Assembly: GCF_000177215.2 (NCBI RefSeq)
Contig: NZ_CM001368.1
Span: 2,617,001 to 2,681,000, forward strand
Reading direction: 5' to 3'
Source: Solidesulfovibrio carbinoliphilus subsp. oakridgensis
Lineage (GTDB): Bacteria > Desulfobacterota > Desulfovibrionia > Desulfovibrionales > Desulfovibrionaceae
DNA length: 64,000 bases
Shown: positions 43,245 through 51,171 of the stretch, piece by piece
Layout of the letters: every line of letters begins with the position of its first letter
Position numbering within the stretch: the stretch's first letter is position 1
Notes under the pieces: model-generated
Seen by the model: only the letters and a program-made list of their open reading frames with translations
What the model was told of the DNA's origin: nothing
Database searches by the model: none
Position numbers and translations under genes: made by a program

Positions 43245-43528
43245 TTCTCACCCCTGTCCCGCTGTTCCGTTTTTTTGGGCCTACCGCGTCGTCTGGCAGG
43301 CGGCGCGGGCTGTGCGGGGGAGGTCGGCTTCCAGGGAGTTGCCTGGGAGGCCTTGGTGTCGATCCATTCATTCACGGACTCCACCTGCCAAGCCAGTCGA
43401 CGGCCTAACTTCACAGGCGGGGGGACGGCGTCAAACTGTTTGCGGGAGAGATGAGCGTGGATTGAAGCGATGCTCTTTCCGAGGATAATTGACAGCTCTT
43501 CGATGTTGTAAAAACGCTTGATCACCAT
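43241..43528 (-). CDS. AlpA-like helix-turn-helix regulator/excisionase
   Basis: 95 residues. KRFYNIEELSIILGKSIASIHAHLSRKQFDAVPPPVKLGRRLAWQVESVNEWIDTKAS is the MerR-like winged HTH of AlpA/Xis-type proteins. A basic tail with RRRGRPKK (AT-hook-like) follows. ATG 43528 has an AAGGAT site. It is translated into the DUF3987 gene and may control excision or the mob operon. Confidence 0.8.
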   Translation of the reverse strand: MVIKRFYNIEELSIILGKSIASIHAHLSRKQFDAVPPPVKLGRRLAWQVESVNEWIDTKASQATPWKPTSPAQPAPPARRRGRPKKTEQRDRGEK

Positions 43529-43637
43529 GAGTAATCCTTGTCCCATTGGCTGTTTATGAATGGGCGAGGATAATCATGAATTGTTATTCTATGTCAACTT
43601 TCGAAAAAATGTAGTGAGTTCGAGTACTAATAAAAAG

Positions 43638-43686
43638 ATTTGTCATTATTTGTCACTATTTGTCACTATAGTGCATAGATTTGTCA
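43638..43686. repeat. Four helically phased ATTTGTCA repeats
   Basis: Exact ATTTGTCA at 43638, 43648, 43658 and 43679, steps of 10, 10 and 21 bases, so all face the same side of the helix. They lie 110-150 bases upstream of the AlpA-like start. Operator array or iterons. Confidence 0.75.
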
Positions 43687-44082
43687 TTTCCAGCCCGTAT
43701 GCGATGTAAATTCTGCGGTTATGGTTGGCTCAGACCTGATTTGTTGCGGTGGCTTTTGTAAAACACACAACTATTTTAGTATGATATATGCGATAAAATA
43801 ATTTGAATTTTTTTTCAGACCAATAGGAGTGTGCCTTCGTCAATCCTGCGATTGCACGTTGCTTATGCCTGCCCGGAGGCCGGCGACCTGCCGGCATTCT
43901 TCGGACCAGTCAACTCTCGAAGGCGGCCTTATGACTACGGTGGTTGCCGCCGGGCGAGTGCTCGGGGCACGGCTCGGGAGAGCTTCGGACTTCGCTGCTG
44001 ACAGGGCGGATTAGGGAGACGCTTGGGAGGGGCGTGGAGGCCTGCGGCGACAATGGCCCCGCCCTGGCCGAGGCTGATGGTC

Positions 44083-44110
44083 TTGACAGAAAGTACCTTT
44101 ATGGTAATTT
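44083..44110 (+). promoter_or_regulatory. mqsRA promoter with overlapping dyad
   Basis: TTGACA at 44083-44088 and a weak -10 TAATTT at 44105-44110 (16-base spacer). Within the spacer TACC-TTTAT-GGTA (44094-44106) is a dyad reminiscent of the AACCT-N3-AGGTT site bound by E. coli MqsA, suggesting autorepression. Confidence 0.55.
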
Positions 44111-44116
44111 TTACTT

Positions 44117-44419
44117 ATGGAAAAACGAAAGCCGACGTATGACCTGGGCTCTTTCCAAGATGCGGCGAGAAGGGGCGAAGTCGCCGTGACGAGAACCGCC
44201 GCCCAGGCAGCCCAACGCCTCGGCTTCGATTACGATGGCATGATGGCGGTCATTGAGAGCATGAACCGCAGGCACTTTTACAAATCCATGACCGCCTACG
44301 CGGACAACGCGGCCTGGCAGGACGTGTATCATGTGCCGACATCCGCCGGGATTTTATACGTGAAGTTTATGGCTGGAAGGATTTCGGCCTTTGACCTGCT
44401 CTCTTTCAAGGAGAAATAG
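44117..44419 (+). CDS. mqsR: MqsR-like mRNA interferase toxin
   Basis: 100 residues. EKRKPTYDLGSFQDAARRGEVAVTRTAAQAAQRLGFDYDGMMAVIESMNRRHFYKSMTAYADNAAWQDVYHV follows MqsR closely, including DFDGM-like DYDGM, FYKSMT and WQDVY. The end LLSFKEK matches VSFKEK. MqsR is a RelE-fold ribosome-independent RNase. The antitoxin gene follows after 1 base; as in E. coli, toxin comes first. Confidence 0.92.
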   Translation: MEKRKPTYDLGSFQDAARRGEVAVTRTAAQAAQRLGFDYDGMMAVIESMNRRHFYKSMTAYADNAAWQDVYHVPTSAGILYVKFMAGRISAFDLLSFKEK

Positions 44420-44420
44420 C

Positions 44421-44843
44421 ATGGAAACAAATCCCCTGTGCCACGAAGACGGAACCGAAATGGTTCGTGACGTGAGGCCGGTGGAATTTTCCTACAAGGG
44501 ACAGACGATGACTGTCGCCATGCCCGGATGGTATTGCCCGAAATGCGGGGAAGGTCTCTATACCCGTGCGGACATGAAGGTCTCCGACCGGGCACTAAAC
44601 GCCATGAAGGCGAGGTGCGAGGGGCTGTTGGACGGCCCGCAGGTCAAGCGCATCCGCAAAAAGCTCGGGCTGACCCAGGCGGCGGCCGGCGACCTCATCG
44701 GCGGCGGCCCGAAGGCGTTCACCAAGTACGAGAAGGGGGATGCCCTGACCAGCCGGGCCGTGACCAACCTGTTAAAGGTGCTGGACGCCGTGCCTGACGC
44801 GCTCACGATCCTTCGGGAAAATCAGGGGCGTCCTTCCTGCTGA
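44421..44843 (+). CDS. mqsA: MqsA-like antitoxin with Zn finger and Xre domain
   Basis: 140 residues. The N-terminal toxin-binding zinc domain has WYCPKCGEGLY but only one Cys in the first pair (NPLCHEDG where MqsA has CPVC), so zinc binding may differ. The C-terminal HTH reads VKRIRKKLGLTQAAAGDLIGGGPKAFTKYEKGDALTSRAVTNLLKVLD, the YEKG motif of MqsA. AAGGAGAAATAGC lies before ATG 44421. It neutralises MqsR and likely represses the operon. Confidence 0.92.
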   Translation: METNPLCHEDGTEMVRDVRPVEFSYKGQTMTVAMPGWYCPKCGEGLYTRADMKVSDRALNAMKARCEGLLDGPQVKRIRKKLGLTQAAAGDLIGGGPKAFTKYEKGDALTSRAVTNLLKVLDAVPDALTILRENQGRPSC

Positions 44844-44901
44844 TGCTTTTTGTTGTTCTTCCTTTTTTCGCGTGCACCCCGACAAAGCCAGCCTCACCCG
44901 G

Positions 44902-45822
44902 TTATGGGCGTGAGGCGTAGTTCGCCTGGATGTGATCCACGAACAGGCGGACTCTCTGAGGGAGCTGGCCGGGCCCTGTCACCAGATAGACGTCGTGCCC
45001 TAATCCCCCACTCCACTGGGGGAGTACCCGCACGAGGCGTCCGGCCGTTTCGTCCGGTGCGGCCAGCCGATCCCGGAGCAAGGCGATGCCATGTCCGGCC
45101 AGGGCGAAATCGCGGCACATCTCCACGGAACTGAAGGTGTATTTGGGCTCGACATCGACAAGGACCTGCCTATTGCTGTTGTGCATGGGCCAACGATGCC
45201 CGAAGCGTTCGAGCACGATGCAGGGAAGTCGGTACAGGTCCTTCGGCTCCACCGGCATGGGGTGATGCTTGAAGAGTTCGGGGGATGCGTACAAAAAAGG
45301 CTCAATGGTCAACAGCTTTCTGACCACAAGCGGTGGGGCGATGGAAGGCCCGATGAGAAAGGCGACGTCATAGGGATCGATGCGCAGGTCCACCGAGTGC
45401 TCCGCAAAGGTCAGGTCCAACCGGATGTCTGGCCAACGCGCAGCGAAATCGAGCAGCATGCCCCGCATGTGGTTCTCGTACATATCCCGGAACATGCAGA
45501 CACGAACCAGGCCAGAAGGCCTTCTCATGTTAGTCACTACGGAATCATAAGCCTTTTGCGCTTCGCCAAGAATGAATTCGCATCGCTCTATCAAAGCCGA
45601 TCCGGTATCTGTCAGCTTCACATTGCGGGTGTCCCTGTAAAAGAGCAGCACCCCCATCCGCTTTTCCAACAATTTGATGCGCCTTGAGAGTGTTGAAGCG
45701 CTCATCCCCGATATTGCAGCAGCCTTCGAAAAGCTTTTCTGCCGCGCGACCGCGACCAGAAGTGGCAGGTCTGTCAGAAACTCTTGCATGATTATGCCCA
45801 TTTTTGGGTTAGAGTTTTCCAT
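44902..45822 (-). CDS. LysR-family transcriptional regulator
   Basis: 306 residues. HTH LPLLVAVARQKSFSKAAAISGMSASTLSRRIKLLEKRMGVLLFYRDTRNVKLTDTG, then a substrate-binding domain (about 95-300) with DIRLDLTFAEHSVDLRIDPYDVAFLIG. An internal ATG (MQEFLTDLP) is an alternative start. It is divergent from the DUF169 gene with a 265-base gap, the usual arrangement for a LysR regulator and its target. Confidence 0.9.
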   Translation of the reverse strand: MENSNPKMGIIMQEFLTDLPLLVAVARQKSFSKAAAISGMSASTLSRRIKLLEKRMGVLLFYRDTRNVKLTDTGSALIERCEFILGEAQKAYDSVVTNMRRPSGLVRVCMFRDMYENHMRGMLLDFAARWPDIRLDLTFAEHSVDLRIDPYDVAFLIGPSIAPPLVVRKLLTIEPFLYASPELFKHHPMPVEPKDLYRLPCIVLERFGHRWPMHNSNRQVLVDVEPKYTFSSVEMCRDFALAGHGIALLRDRLAAPDETAGRLVRVLPQWSGGLGHDVYLVTGPGQLPQRVRLFVDHIQANYASRP

Positions 45823-46087
45823 TTAGGCTATTTATTTATTTTTTGCGAATGTTAAAAAAGCATACTGCGGAATGCAAGAACCGCAAGGCGGTGTGCCTGC
45901 CGTCGATGAGGCCTCGAACCCGCCCGGGAGGTTTGGTGCAGCCGCTTCCGACAAACACCTGGGGCGCGTCCGGGCTTCCGGAGGGTGGTTCTCACGACGA
46001 AGCATCGGTGATGAGCGGCATCACCCTACAGAGACGAGGCATGCGCGGCGCAGATTGTTCGGCAACCAACCACAGGAGCGAAAGAAT

Positions 46088-46933
46088 ATGACCATGCAGT
46101 CTGTCCTTAATGACACCAATACATTTCTGGAACATCTCGGCATGAAGGAAGAGCCGTTCGGCGTGCATTACGCCGATACCTTGCCGGAAAAGGCTGTCGG
46201 GCCGAAGGTGGGGGTACCCATTTCGCGCGAATTGGAGGATCAGGGCAAGTTGGACATGCAGGAAATCTTCAAGACATTCTCCTGCGTCATGTGCAATGTC
46301 TGGCTGGCCAGAAAGCGACACAGCGCCGCCTTTATTTCAACGGAAGAATACGGCTGCATCGGGGGCGTGTACTACTGCTCCATGATGAAGCCAGCCTTTG
46401 CTTTCATTGAGCATTATGTGGGCACGGGCATCAAGGGCACGCCAATTCATGGCGAGAGGTATATGCCCAATGCTGAGAGCGTGCGAAATTTCCTTGCCAC
46501 GGTCAATCCGCGCCCGGCTCCGGCGAAGTACTGTATCTTTAAGCCGTTGTCCCAGTTCACAAACGGTCAGGAGCCAGAGTTCGTCATCTTCTTCGCCCGA
46601 CCCGAGGTTTTGACCGGCTTATTCACTCAAACGGCATTCACCACAGGTGACATGGACTGCGTGGTTTCTCCCTTTGGTGCGGGTTGCACCAACATGCTCG
46701 CCTGGCCTCTGTATTACCAGCAACAGGGGCTGGAAAAAGCCGTCCTCGGCGGGTTCGATCCTTCGGCCAGAAAGTGCATGAAGCCCGACGAACTGACTTT
46801 CACGGTGCCTTTGGGCCTTTACAGGAAAATGCTGGCCGCCTTGCCCGAATCCATGTTCAATGTGGACGGGGAGTGGAAGAACATTCGCAAGAAAATCGCC
46901 CGTAGCGCCAAAGCCTGGGGGGAAGAAGAATAG
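46088..46933 (+). CDS. DUF169-family protein
   Basis: 281 residues. LEHLGMKEEPFGVHYAD, SCVMCNVWLARKRHSAAFISTEEYGCIGGVYYCSMMKP, GERYMPNAESV and GDMDCVVSPFGAGCTNMLAWPLYY are DUF169 features, rich in conserved Cys. The family is common in anaerobes and has no settled function; metal or cofactor binding is plausible. AGGAGCGAAAGAAT precedes ATG 46088. Probably regulated by the divergent LysR protein; a terminator follows. Confidence 0.85.
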   Translation: MTMQSVLNDTNTFLEHLGMKEEPFGVHYADTLPEKAVGPKVGVPISRELEDQGKLDMQEIFKTFSCVMCNVWLARKRHSAAFISTEEYGCIGGVYYCSMMKPAFAFIEHYVGTGIKGTPIHGERYMPNAESVRNFLATVNPRPAPAKYCIFKPLSQFTNGQEPEFVIFFARPEVLTGLFTQTAFTTGDMDCVVSPFGAGCTNMLAWPLYYQQQGLEKAVLGGFDPSARKCMKPDELTFTVPLGLYRKMLAALPESMFNVDGEWKNIRKKIARSAKAWGEEE

Positions 46934-46990
46934 GCCGGGCTCTTGTTTGATAGCCTGACCCTGTCCTTTGGGCGAGTCAGTTGCAAAGAA

Positions 46991-47032
46991 AAGGGGTTAC
47001 CTAGTTTCGGGCAACCCCTTCCGTGTTTTTCC
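46991..47032 (+). terminator. Rho-independent terminator after the DUF169 gene
   Basis: AAGGGGTT ... AACCCCTT stem with a 14-base loop, followed by CCGTGTTTTT. Confidence 0.75.
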
Positions 47033-47046
47033 GTAGGTGGCTGCAT

Positions 47047-47507
47047 TCAGGCATGCTTGGGATAAAAATCAAAACCGCCGCAGAAGAAGTCGATGGCGGG
47101 CTTGAAGTGCTTCCGGCTCCAGTACGAACTGCCGGGCATGCTCGGCCGCCTTTTTATCCTGCCGTACATAGCAGGGAATTTGCGGCATACCATACAATCC
47201 CGAGGAGAGCGTGACGTCCGGACGCGAGTCTCATCTGGGCCGGACATCATTTGTTGTGACCTGGGCCGTTACGCAAAACTCCCCATATTACCTGCAGCAC
47301 GAGGAGTTTTTGCGAGTGAAGATTCACGCGAGGATCTTCACTCGGTCGTTCCGGCGGGAGGGACCGTACTCGGGCTACTGCCTTTCCGGGGACAGGGGCC
47401 ATCCCACGTTGTGCATCGAAGACGCCAAAAAAAGTTGCTCCAATTTGCTCCAATTTTGCTCCACTCGGTCTGAAAAAGCGTGCATTTTCATGAAAATTCA
47501 TGAACAC
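47047..47507. other. Region with ambiguous short frames
   Basis: Two minus-strand frames (47507-47247 and 47250-47047) meet at an AAATGATG overlap, and a plus-strand frame (47211-47519) covers the same bases. None has a domain I recognise. The stretch could be the remains of genes at the island edge. Confidence 0.3.
47436..47463. repeat. Three TGCTCCA direct repeats at the right island end
   Basis: TGCTCCA at 47436, 47446 and 47457 (spacing 10 and 11), in the same orientation as those at 33037-33063. GCTCCAATTTTGCTCCACT is shared exactly by both ends. Confidence 0.6.
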
Positions 47508-47570
47508 TCATCTATCTGATATTGTTTGATTATTTCTGATAAGGCATGGTAAAAATTGAACGTATTATGA

Positions 47571-47613
47571 GACTTCGAATCCGACGGTCGGGCGTTCGAA
47601 TCGCTCCGGGCGC
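47571..47613. repeat. attR, 43-bp direct repeat of the tRNA-Arg 3' half
   Basis: Identical to 32922-32964. The 5' half of a tRNA is absent, so this is not a functional tRNA gene; it marks the right junction of the island. Confidence 0.95.
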
Positions 47614-47617
47614 GCCA

Positions 47618-48049
47618 AGTAAATGCGATTGTTACGTGACATTTTCCCTGCCGCGGCTGCCGGCCGGCCTCTCCGGCGCCATCCCACCAGCCATATGCCA
47701 AGTCTGCCGCAAGAGATACAAAAAGCCGCCTTGCCCGGCAAGACCGGGGCCGCCGCCACAAGGCGCCGGATCAGGTCCGCGGCGAACTCGAAGCCATCCG
47801 GGCCTGGGCTTCCGGGGCACCGTGTTCGTGACCGACGACAATTGCATCGGAAAAACCGCTTTGCCTCCCTGCGTCACGGGGGCGCCCACGACCATGCGAG
47901 GCGTGCCGGGAATGGCTGCCGTCCCAGGGCCAGGACGCCATGGCCGGCCCTGGTCGTTTCGACCTGGAGAAATTCAAGGAGGTGGGGTAAACCGCCGGGG
48001 ATGCCCGGACCGGCCGGCCTGGGCGGCAAGCCCGATAGAGGATTTGGCC
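47618..48049. other. Gap right of attR, no supported gene
   Basis: Host-like G/C content returns. Only frames without recognisable domains are seen. The sequence before TAA at 47988 reads RFDLEKFKEVG in a short frame with an AGGAGGTG, perhaps the tail of a decayed gene. Confidence 0.4.
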
Positions 48050-48370
48050 ATGACGACGACAAAACATCCGATGCATATTCTCGTTGGGAAAATACGGCGC
48101 TTGTACGCCGTTCATTTTCGCAAGGGCTACGTGGCCAGGCAACTGCAGGAGCGTCGGGGCGACTGCCACCAATGTGGAACATGCTGCCATTTTTCCCTGA
48201 CCTGTCCGATGCTGACCGCGGATAAACTGTGTCGCATCTATGGAAAATGCCGCCCCAAAGCTTGCCGGCTCTTTCCTCTCGACCAAAAGGATATCCTCGA
48301 CGTGGCCCGCTGCGGCGGCGTGTGCGGCTATCATTTCGATGCGCCCTTGAAGGCCCGCAAGCCGGAGTGA
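48050..48370 (+). CDS. YkgJ-like CxxxCC zinc/iron-chelating domain protein
   Basis: 106 residues. RGDCHQCGTCCHFSLTCPML, LCRIYGKCRPKACRLFPLDQKD and CGGVCGYHF give the spaced cysteine pattern of the YkgJ (CxxxCC) family, thought to hold an Fe-S cluster or zinc. ATG 48050 follows TAGAGGATT, a moderate ribosome binding site. It precedes the radical SAM-methyltransferase gene on the same strand, with a 234-base gap. Confidence 0.75.
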   Translation: MTTTKHPMHILVGKIRRLYAVHFRKGYVARQLQERRGDCHQCGTCCHFSLTCPMLTADKLCRIYGKCRPKACRLFPLDQKDILDVARCGGVCGYHFDAPLKARKPE

Positions 48371-48604
48371 CAGGCCGCCCGGGCACGGAGGGCATTGCGT
48401 CCGGAAATGGCTGGCCGCACGTCTCGCCCGGGTGTGCGCCGGCCGAAGCGGACGCGGCCGGCGAGCCCCGGCCGGACGGCTGCCGACGATCCGTGTGCCC
48501 GGCCTTGTCACCACACGCGCCATGGGCTATTCCTGAACGCTCGGAAGAGTGTGCCTTGCTATGCCAACTCCCCTGAAAATACGCGACAACCCGTGAGGGA
48601 CACC

Positions 48605-50992
48605 ATGGTTTTTGACGCCGCCCGCTGGATTCGGCTGGTCCACGACGACACGCCGCTGTACCTGCGCCCGGAAGTGCCGGACTGGTTCGTGCCGAACGCC
48701 GCCGGGGACGCGGTCCTGGTCGGGGCCGGACGCGCCGGCGCGGCCGGCATCGAGGCCGCCCTCTTTTGCGACCGCCTGCCCGATTTCCCCCTGGCCCCTT
48801 ACGCCGGGCGGCAGGCGGCGCTGCCGCTCACCTCGCTCAAGGAATTGTGGCTCCACGTCACGGACCGGTGCAACCTGGCCTGCCGGCACTGCCTCTTCTG
48901 CTCCGGACCGGCCGCGGCCCGGGAGCTGGCCACCGAAACGGGGCTGGCCCGCATCGCCGAAGCCCGGAACCTCGGCTGCCGCGTCTTCGCCCTGACCGGG
49001 GGCGAGCCGTTTCTCCACCCCGGGTTCGAGGCCCTTCTCGACGCGGCCCTCGAAGACCCAGCGGCCCACGTCGTGGTCCTGACCAACGGCACGGGCTTTG
49101 ACGCGGCCCGTCCGGCCCTTGGCCGCTGGCCCAGGGACCGGCTCCATTTCCAGGTGAGCTGCGACGGCCTGGAAGCCCGCCACGACGCCCTGCGCGGACC
49201 CGGGGCCTTTGGCCGGCTTCTGATCGATCTCGGCCTGGCCCGGCAGCTCGGCTATCCGGTCACCCTGTCGTTCTGCCCGACCCGCGACAACCTTCGCGAC
49301 CTGCCCGGCATCGTGGACGTGGCCGCCGCCACCGGCGCGGCCGGGCTCCACCTCATGTGGCACTTCGCCGTGGGCCGGGGCGCGGCAGACGACCAGCAGC
49401 CGGACCTGGACGATTTGTACGAAGCCGTGGTCGCGGCCGCCCTTCGGGCCGAGGCGCGCGGCGTGGCCATCGACAACCTGGAGGCCCTTCGGACCCAGGT
49501 CTTCGCCCCGGTCGGCACCCGCCACGACGGCACCAGCGCGGGCTACGAATCGGTGGCCATCGGCCCGGACGACCGGCTCTATCCGAGCCCGGCCCTGATC
49601 GGCGTGGAGGAACTGTCCGCCTCCCTGGCCACGGGCCTGGAAACGGCCTGGCGCCAGTCCGCGCCGCTGGCGCGTCTGCGGGCCGCCACCTGCGCCGAGG
49701 CCGGCTCGCCCTGGCGGTTTCTTCTCGGCGGCGGGGATCCCGACCATTCCTTTCGCCACAGCGGCACGTTCACGGACAACGATCCCTACCAGCCGCTCCT
49801 CGAACGGCTGGCGGCCTGGACCATCGTGCGCGAGGCGGCCAAGGTGTCGCCGCGGGTCCCGGCCGGACGGCCGGCGGTGCGGCTTAAAATGGGCGAGACC
49901 CACGAGAGCTGCCACGCCCACGGCGAGGTGGCCCTTGCCCACACCAACTGCCTGCTCTCCATCGCCGGGGAAGGGAGCCTGTCCCAGATCAAGGCCTTTT
50001 ACACCGAAGCGGCTGCGGCGGAGAAAGGCGACATCGTCAATCCGGTCCACTACCCGGACGAGATGGTGGCCCATATTCCGGTCCGCTACCGGGTGCGCGG
50101 CTACGGCTGCGGCTCGCCCATCGCCGACGCCGGGCTTGTCCCGGGCGAGACCATGGTGGACCTCGGCTGCGGGGCCGGGGTGGAGTGCCTGATCGCGGCC
50201 AGGCAGGTGGGGGAAGGCGGCCGGGTCATCGGCCTCGACATGCTGCCGGCCATGCTCGCCCGGGCCCGGGCGGCGGCCAAGGCCACGGCCGAGGTCCTCG
50301 GCTTTGCCAACACGGTCTTTTTCCAGGGCTACCTGGAGGCCATGCCGCTTGTCGACGCCACGGCCGACTGCGTGACCTCCAACTGCGTGCTGAACCTTTC
50401 GACCCGAAAGCGCAGCCTCTACGCCGAGATCTTCCGCATCCTCAAGCCCGGCGGCCGGATCGTCTTTTCCGACGTGGCGACCGTCACCCCGGCCTCGGCC
50501 GCCATCTGCAACGACCCGACCCTGCGCGGGGAGTGCATCTCCGGCACGCTGACCCAAAAGGACCTGTTCGCCATCCTGGAGGAATCGGGCTTTGTCGGCA
50601 TCCGGATCATCCGGCGGTTTCCGTACCGGTTCGTGCGCGGGCACCAGTTCTATTCGGTGACGGTGGAAGCCCGCCGGCCGGCCGCCGGCGCGCCCCGGCG
50701 CACGGTCCTGTACCGGGGCCCGTTTCGGGCCGTGGTCACGGCCTCGGGCGACGTGCTTCGGGCCGGGGACGTGCGGGACATCGAGCTCTACGAGGAGGAC
50801 CTGCGTGGCGATGCCCTGCTGGTCCTCGACGACAAGGGCTTTATCGCCAATCCGGCCTTCGACGCCGGCGGGTCGTCGTGCTGCTGCGGGGCCCCGGCTC
50901 CGGCCGACGCGGCCGTGACGGAGCTGCTCGGAAAACTGCCGTCCCACGAAGGGCTGGCCCCATTCAATCTGGCCCCGCCGGTCGGAAAATAA
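48605..50992 (+). CDS. Radical SAM - methyltransferase fusion with C-terminal Cys cluster
   Basis: 795 residues in three parts. Residues about 80-380 are a radical SAM domain with the 4Fe-4S motif CNLACRHC (C89, C93, C96) and ALTGGEPFLHPG. Residues about 450-690 are an ArsM-like SAM methyltransferase: MVDLGCGAGVECLIAARQVG, VIGLDMLPAMLARAR, SNCVLNLSTRKRSLYAEIFRILKPGGRIVFSDV. The tail ends with a Cys cluster SSCCCGAPAP. The ArsM resemblance suggests a thiol-bound metalloid or peptide substrate, but this is open. ATG 48605 sits after CGTGAGGGACACC. It converges on the sigma-54 activator gene. Confidence 0.8.
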   Translation: MVFDAARWIRLVHDDTPLYLRPEVPDWFVPNAAGDAVLVGAGRAGAAGIEAALFCDRLPDFPLAPYAGRQAALPLTSLKELWLHVTDRCNLACRHCLFCSGPAAARELATETGLARIAEARNLGCRVFALTGGEPFLHPGFEALLDAALEDPAAHVVVLTNGTGFDAARPALGRWPRDRLHFQVSCDGLEARHDALRGPGAFGRLLIDLGLARQLGYPVTLSFCPTRDNLRDLPGIVDVAAATGAAGLHLMWHFAVGRGAADDQQPDLDDLYEAVVAAALRAEARGVAIDNLEALRTQVFAPVGTRHDGTSAGYESVAIGPDDRLYPSPALIGVEELSASLATGLETAWRQSAPLARLRAATCAEAGSPWRFLLGGGDPDHSFRHSGTFTDNDPYQPLLERLAAWTIVREAAKVSPRVPAGRPAVRLKMGETHESCHAHGEVALAHTNCLLSIAGEGSLSQIKAFYTEAAAAEKGDIVNPVHYPDEMVAHIPVRYRVRGYGCGSPIADAGLVPGETMVDLGCGAGVECLIAARQVGEGGRVIGLDMLPAMLARARAAAKATAEVLGFANTVFFQGYLEAMPLVDATADCVTSNCVLNLSTRKRSLYAEIFRILKPGGRIVFSDVATVTPASAAICNDPTLRGECISGTLTQKDLFAILEESGFVGIRIIRRFPYRFVRGHQFYSVTVEARRPAAGAPRRTVLYRGPFRAVVTASGDVLRAGDVRDIELYEEDLRGDALLVLDDKGFIANPAFDAGGSSCCCGAPAPADAAVTELLGKLPSHEGLAPFNLAPPVGK

Positions 50993-51022
50993 GCGCCTCG
51001 GGCCGGCCGCCGCGGGAGCCGC

Positions 51023-51038
51023 GTTGCATTCCTGCAAC
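51023..51038. promoter_or_regulatory. Perfect 16-bp dyad GTTGCA-N4-TGCAAC
   Basis: GTTGCATTCCTGCAAC, 30 bases after the radical SAM gene stop. The same dyad form appears twice upstream of the sigma-54 activator gene. Candidate activator binding site. Confidence 0.55.
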
Positions 51039-51089
51039 GCCGGCCACGGCCGACCACACGGCTTCCCCGGTTCCGGCCCTTCCCTTTTC

Positions 51090-51150
51090 CCGCCGGGGAG
51101 GGCCCGGGAGGGGTGTCATCGCCTCCCGGCCGCCGGAGGCATCCCTTCTC
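51090..51150. repeat. Hairpin repeat, module A (reverse, diverged)
   Basis: CCGGGAGGGGTGTCATCGCC with CTCCCGG, then CCGCCGGAGGCAT, the reverse complement of the ATGCCTCCGGCGG edge. It lies between convergent genes. Confidence 0.7.
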
Positions 51151-51171
51151 TCTCCTCCCCCTGTCCCTCCG

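Larger units (their letters stand above)
43547..44116. other. Gap holding regulatory repeats, no supported gene
   Basis: Between the AlpA-like gene and mqsR. The first 270 bases are AT-rich and hold the ATTTGTCA repeats; the rest is GC-rich with only short unsupported frames, then the mqsR promoter. A control or replication region is possible. Confidence 0.5.
32922..47613. mobile_element. Integrated mobilizable genomic island in tRNA-Arg
   Basis: About 14.6 kb bounded by an exact 43-bp direct repeat of the tRNA 3' half. Immediately inside the left end is a tyrosine integrase. The island carries a mob module (mobA, B, C, D), a DUF3987 gene, an AlpA-like regulator, mqsRA, a LysR/DUF169 pair and an AT-rich cargo block. 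No replication initiator of a known plasmid class and no conjugation (T4SS) genes are visible, so it would need a helper to transfer. Confidence 0.93.

Noticed and set aside
43829-44014. 61-residue frame upstream of mqsR
   Set aside because: No ribosome binding site and no recognisable domain.
39691-47009. Shared GGTTACCTAGTTTC at 39691 and 46996
   Set aside because: One 14-base match in an island of this size is within chance, and the second copy is a terminator loop.
47571-47613. Second tRNA-Arg gene
   Set aside because: Only the 3' half from the anticodon loop is present, with no D arm or 5' acceptor strand; it is attR.
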